From: Fidelibacterota bacterium UBA6817
GTDB lineage: Bacteria; Fidelibacterota; Fidelibacteria; Fidelibacterales; Fidelibacteraceae
Assembly: GCA_002452555.1 (NCBI GenBank)
Contig: DKER01000168.1
Coordinates: 1-9,661, forward strand
Length of the DNA stretch: 9,661 bases
Direction of reading: 5' to 3'
Below, piece after piece: positions 7,594 through 9,661 of this stretch (positions are counted from its first letter, which is position 1; each line of letters begins with the position of its first letter). Below the pieces are notes generated by a model, which was given only the letters and a program-made list of their open reading frames with translations, made no database searches and was not told where the DNA came from. The position numbers and the translations under genes are program-made.

Positions 7594-8896
7594 AATCCTG
7601 CCCGTTATTCTGATATTTCTTGCGTCAGTTATCCTATGTGTGGAATCGGGCTGTTCCCGGACAGATAAGAAAAATTGTTCCGTTCAGACGCTTACGTTCT
7701 GGCACAGTTTTACATCATCCACAATGCCGGTTCTGGAACAAATGATTGTTGATTTTGAAGCAATCCATCCCGGTATTCAGATCCGTGCGCAATATGTCCC
7801 GACGGGCGATGCCCTTGTTCAAAAACTGATTACGGCAATTCAAAGCGGCACAGAACCGGATATAGCATGGATTCATGCAGATTTCCTGGACAGGCTGGTT
7901 GAATCAAAATCAATTTATTCACTGAATGAACTGGCTTCCGGCGATTCTGCTTTTTTGATAAATATTCTCCCTGATATTTTTCCACAGCTGCTCAAAAGTG
8001 TCACCATCAGGGATACGGTCTATGCTTTGCCCATGGAAGCCACAACACTGGGATTGTTGTATAACAAGGATATGTTTAGGGAAGCCGGATTGGATCCCGG
8101 TCACCCCCCTGCAACGCATGCAGAATTGGACAGCTTTGCCGGATGTCTTAGCAGGGATATCAACAATGATGGGTTATATGATAAATTCGGGTTTTATGTA
8201 CCGGTTTTTCCCGCATCAGGTCAACTCAATATTTGGATGATCATGCAATGGACACCGTTTGTCTGGCAGTGCGGCGGTTCAATTTTTCATGAGAATCAGC
8301 CGGTTTTCAGTCAGGAAGCAGGGATTCATGCACTTGAATTATGGAAAAAACTATATGAGCAGCAGCAATTTGAGCGTTTTTCCATGGCTCATGATATGGG
8401 ATTTATGAGTCAAACGGTTGCCATGATTCTGGACGGCCCCTGGAACCTTCCGCGGTACAGAGATAATATTGATTTTGATTGGGGTGTTGCACCTCTACCT
8501 GCCGGGTGTGCAGGAAATTCTACGTATCTCTCAGGAGAATATCTGGCTGTATTTAAAAAATGCCGTCATGTTTCATCAGCCTGGAAATTTTTGCAATGGT
8601 TTATTGAACCGGATGTTCAACGTGAATTTGCCAGGCGGTCCGGCTATCTTCCTGTGCGCCGTTCCCTTCTTCAGGATAGTGAATATTTGTCTATCCTCGA
8701 CGCATACCCGCAGCAAAAGGGTTTCAATGAACTGATTGATTATGCACGGGGACGTGAACTTCCGGACAGGTTTCGCGTGGAGGTTAATCAGCATATTGCT
8801 GCAGCCATTGAAAATGCAGTGCGGGGAATTGAACCGGCTGAAATGGCGTTAAAAAAGGCTGATATCAAAATTCAAAAACTTATGTGTTCGGATTAA
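7583..8896 (+). CDS. Family 1 extracellular sugar-binding lipoprotein (ABC transporter)
   Basis: A 437-residue periplasmic solute-binding protein of the maltose/glycerol-phosphate (family 1) type, which captures a sugar for an ABC importer. Residues 1-24 form a signal peptide ending in ESGC (C24), probably lipidated, although Glu at -3 is atypical. After it come LTFWHSF (37-43), FEAIHPGIQI (58-67), the hallmark LGLLYNKDMFREAGLDP (156-172), SQTVAMILDGPWN (276-288) and GVAPLP (301-306), all in the usual order. A loop at 192-200 fits DxNxDGxxD, like an EF-hand calcium loop; related DGDG-type loops occur in this family. Length is normal. The start overlaps the bicupin gene by 11 bases and has no Shine-Dalgarno, so translation is probably coupled. 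No permease or ATPase gene follows directly; an aldo/keto reductase does. The ligand is not readable from sequence; neighbouring GH13 and GH2 enzymes suggest an oligosaccharide. Confidence 0.92.
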   Translation: MKHRILPVILIFLASVILCVESGCSRTDKKNCSVQTLTFWHSFTSSTMPVLEQMIVDFEAIHPGIQIRAQYVPTGDALVQKLITAIQSGTEPDIAWIHADFLDRLVESKSIYSLNELASGDSAFLINILPDIFPQLLKSVTIRDTVYALPMEATTLGLLYNKDMFREAGLDPGHPPATHAELDSFAGCLSRDINNDGLYDKFGFYVPVFPASGQLNIWMIMQWTPFVWQCGGSIFHENQPVFSQEAGIHALELWKKLYEQQQFERFSMAHDMGFMSQTVAMILDGPWNLPRYRDNIDFDWGVAPLPAGCAGNSTYLSGEYLAVFKKCRHVSSAWKFLQWFIEPDVQREFARRSGYLPVRRSLLQDSEYLSILDAYPQQKGFNELIDYARGRELPDRFRVEVNQHIAAAIENAVRGIEPAEMALKKADIKIQKLMCSD

Positions 8897-8899
8897 AAC

Positions 8900-8905
8900 A
8901 GGAGG
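8900..8905 (+). promoter_or_regulatory. Ribosome binding site of the aldo/keto reductase gene
   Basis: AGGAGG is a full anti-Shine-Dalgarno match 8 bases before the ATG at 8914, in the 17-base gap after the binding-protein gene. It decides the reductase start. Confidence 0.8.
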
Positions 8906-8913
8906 AAGCGACA

Positions 8914-9661
8914 ATGAATTACCGCAATTTGGGAAAATCAGGTTTAAAGATTTCAGAAATTTGCTTTGGAGTTATGTCTTTTACCGGGGAAAAAGGATGG
9001 TCCCATATTGCCAACGTGAAACAGCAGGAGGCCGATCGTATGGTCGGTTATGCCCTGGACAAAGGTGTGAATTTTTTTGATACGGCAGATATATATTCAG
9101 ATGGCGTTTCAGAAAAAATGCTGGGTGAAGCCCTGCATAACAAACGGAATGATGTTGTGGTTGCCACAAAATGCGGTTTCAGAATGAAAGAAGGCCCCAA
9201 CGGTAAAGGGCTGTCCAGACGCTATATCATGGATGCTTGTCATCAGAGCTTAAAACGATTAAAAACGGATTATATTGATTTGTATCAGATACATGTTTAT
9301 GATTTTGAAACCCCGCTGGAAGAAACGCTCAGCACGTTTGAACAATTAATACAAGATGGAAAAGTCCGTTATATCGGTTGCTCAAATTTTCAGGCATGGC
9401 ATTTAATGAAAGCTCTTGGTATTCAAAAATGCAACAAATGGGAGCCGTTTGTGAGTTTACAGGCATACTATTCCCTTGTGGGACGGGATCTGGAATGGGA
9501 ATTAATGCCTTTGTGTGAAGATCAGGGACTTGGGATTCTGCCCTGGAGTCCGTTGCATGGCGGATTGTTATCCGGAAAATACCGAAGAAAAACCGATTGG
9601 CCTGCTGATACACGGATTAAATCTGTGAATGATGCGCTTCCGTTTGATCATGACAAAGGAT
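8914..9661 (+). CDS. Aldo/keto reductase (3' partial)
   Basis: A cytoplasmic NAD(P)H-dependent oxidoreductase of the aldo/keto reductase superfamily, cut by the right edge after 249 codons of an expected 310-330. The protein opens MNYRNLGKSGLKISEICFG, typical of the YajO/KAb-like branch. The catalytic tetrad is complete: D56 in FFDTADIY, Y61 in the same motif, K86 in VATKCG and H127 in DLYQIHVYD. IQDGKVRYIGCSNF (about 145-158), LQAYYSLVGR and LGILPWSPLHGGLLSGKY are the further superfamily signatures that line the (alpha/beta)8 barrel and cofactor site. A strong AGGAGG precedes the start, so it may be translated better than the coupled genes before it. It probably reduces or oxidises a sugar or sugar-derived aldehyde or ketone in the same pathway; the substrate is unknown, and members of this family are often promiscuous. 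Confidence 0.93.
   Translation, partial: MNYRNLGKSGLKISEICFGVMSFTGEKGWSHIANVKQQEADRMVGYALDKGVNFFDTADIYSDGVSEKMLGEALHNKRNDVVVATKCGFRMKEGPNGKGLSRRYIMDACHQSLKRLKTDYIDLYQIHVYDFETPLEETLSTFEQLIQDGKVRYIGCSNFQAWHLMKALGIQKCNKWEPFVSLQAYYSLVGRDLEWELMPLCEDQGLGILPWSPLHGGLLSGKYRRKTDWPADTRIKSVNDALPFDHDKG

Noticed and set aside
1..9661. Mobile element, CRISPR array, tRNA or rRNA
   Set aside because: No transposase, integrase, direct-repeat array, terminal inverted repeats or RNA-gene signature was seen; nearly every base is in one of the seven coding regions.

Overview
The window is one uninterrupted, same-strand run of seven genes (all +), so far as it can be read a carbohydrate-utilisation operon. The reading frame is already open at the left edge and a coding sequence runs off the right edge. 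No gap between genes exceeds 17 bases, and three junctions overlap. I see no RNA gene, mobile element, CRISPR array, promoter or terminator inside it.

Organism: the first gene ends in a FlgD-like/type IX secretion (T9SS) sorting domain with the NFPNPFNP signature. This form is common in the Fibrobacterota-Chlorobiota-Bacteroidota superphylum and its relatives, such as Ignavibacteria, Calditrichota, KSB1 and Marinimicrobia. Two other products carry lipoprotein-type signal peptides, so the cell is Gram-negative. Shine-Dalgarno sites are clear before two genes, unlike in many typical Bacteroidota. The phylum is an inference; no rRNA or marker gene is present.

Layout: (1) 2-2050, secreted GH13 alpha-amylase-family enzyme, 5'-truncated by the window; (2) 2050-3102, NAD(P)-dependent SDR of the epimerase/dehydratase type; (3) 3095-5782, GH2 beta-glycosidase lipoprotein; (4) 5796-6992, class I phosphomannose-isomerase-like bicupin; (5) 6994-7593, small bicupin protein; (6) 7583-8896, family 1 sugar ABC-transporter substrate-binding lipoprotein; (7) 8914-9661, aldo/keto reductase, 3'-truncated by the window.

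Working model (inference): the T9SS-exported GH13 enzyme cuts an alpha-linked glycan outside the cell. The membrane-anchored GH2 enzyme removes beta-linked residues. The binding protein hands the sugar to an ABC importer whose permeases are not in this window. The isomerase-like protein, the SDR and the aldo/keto reductase then interconvert the sugar or its keto form. The real substrate cannot be read from the sequence. Most notable details are a consensus Shine-Dalgarno in front of an in-frame Met just past the GH2 signal peptide, a His-to-Asn change in GH13 region IV, and an apparent Gln-to-His change in the metal site of the isomerase-like protein.
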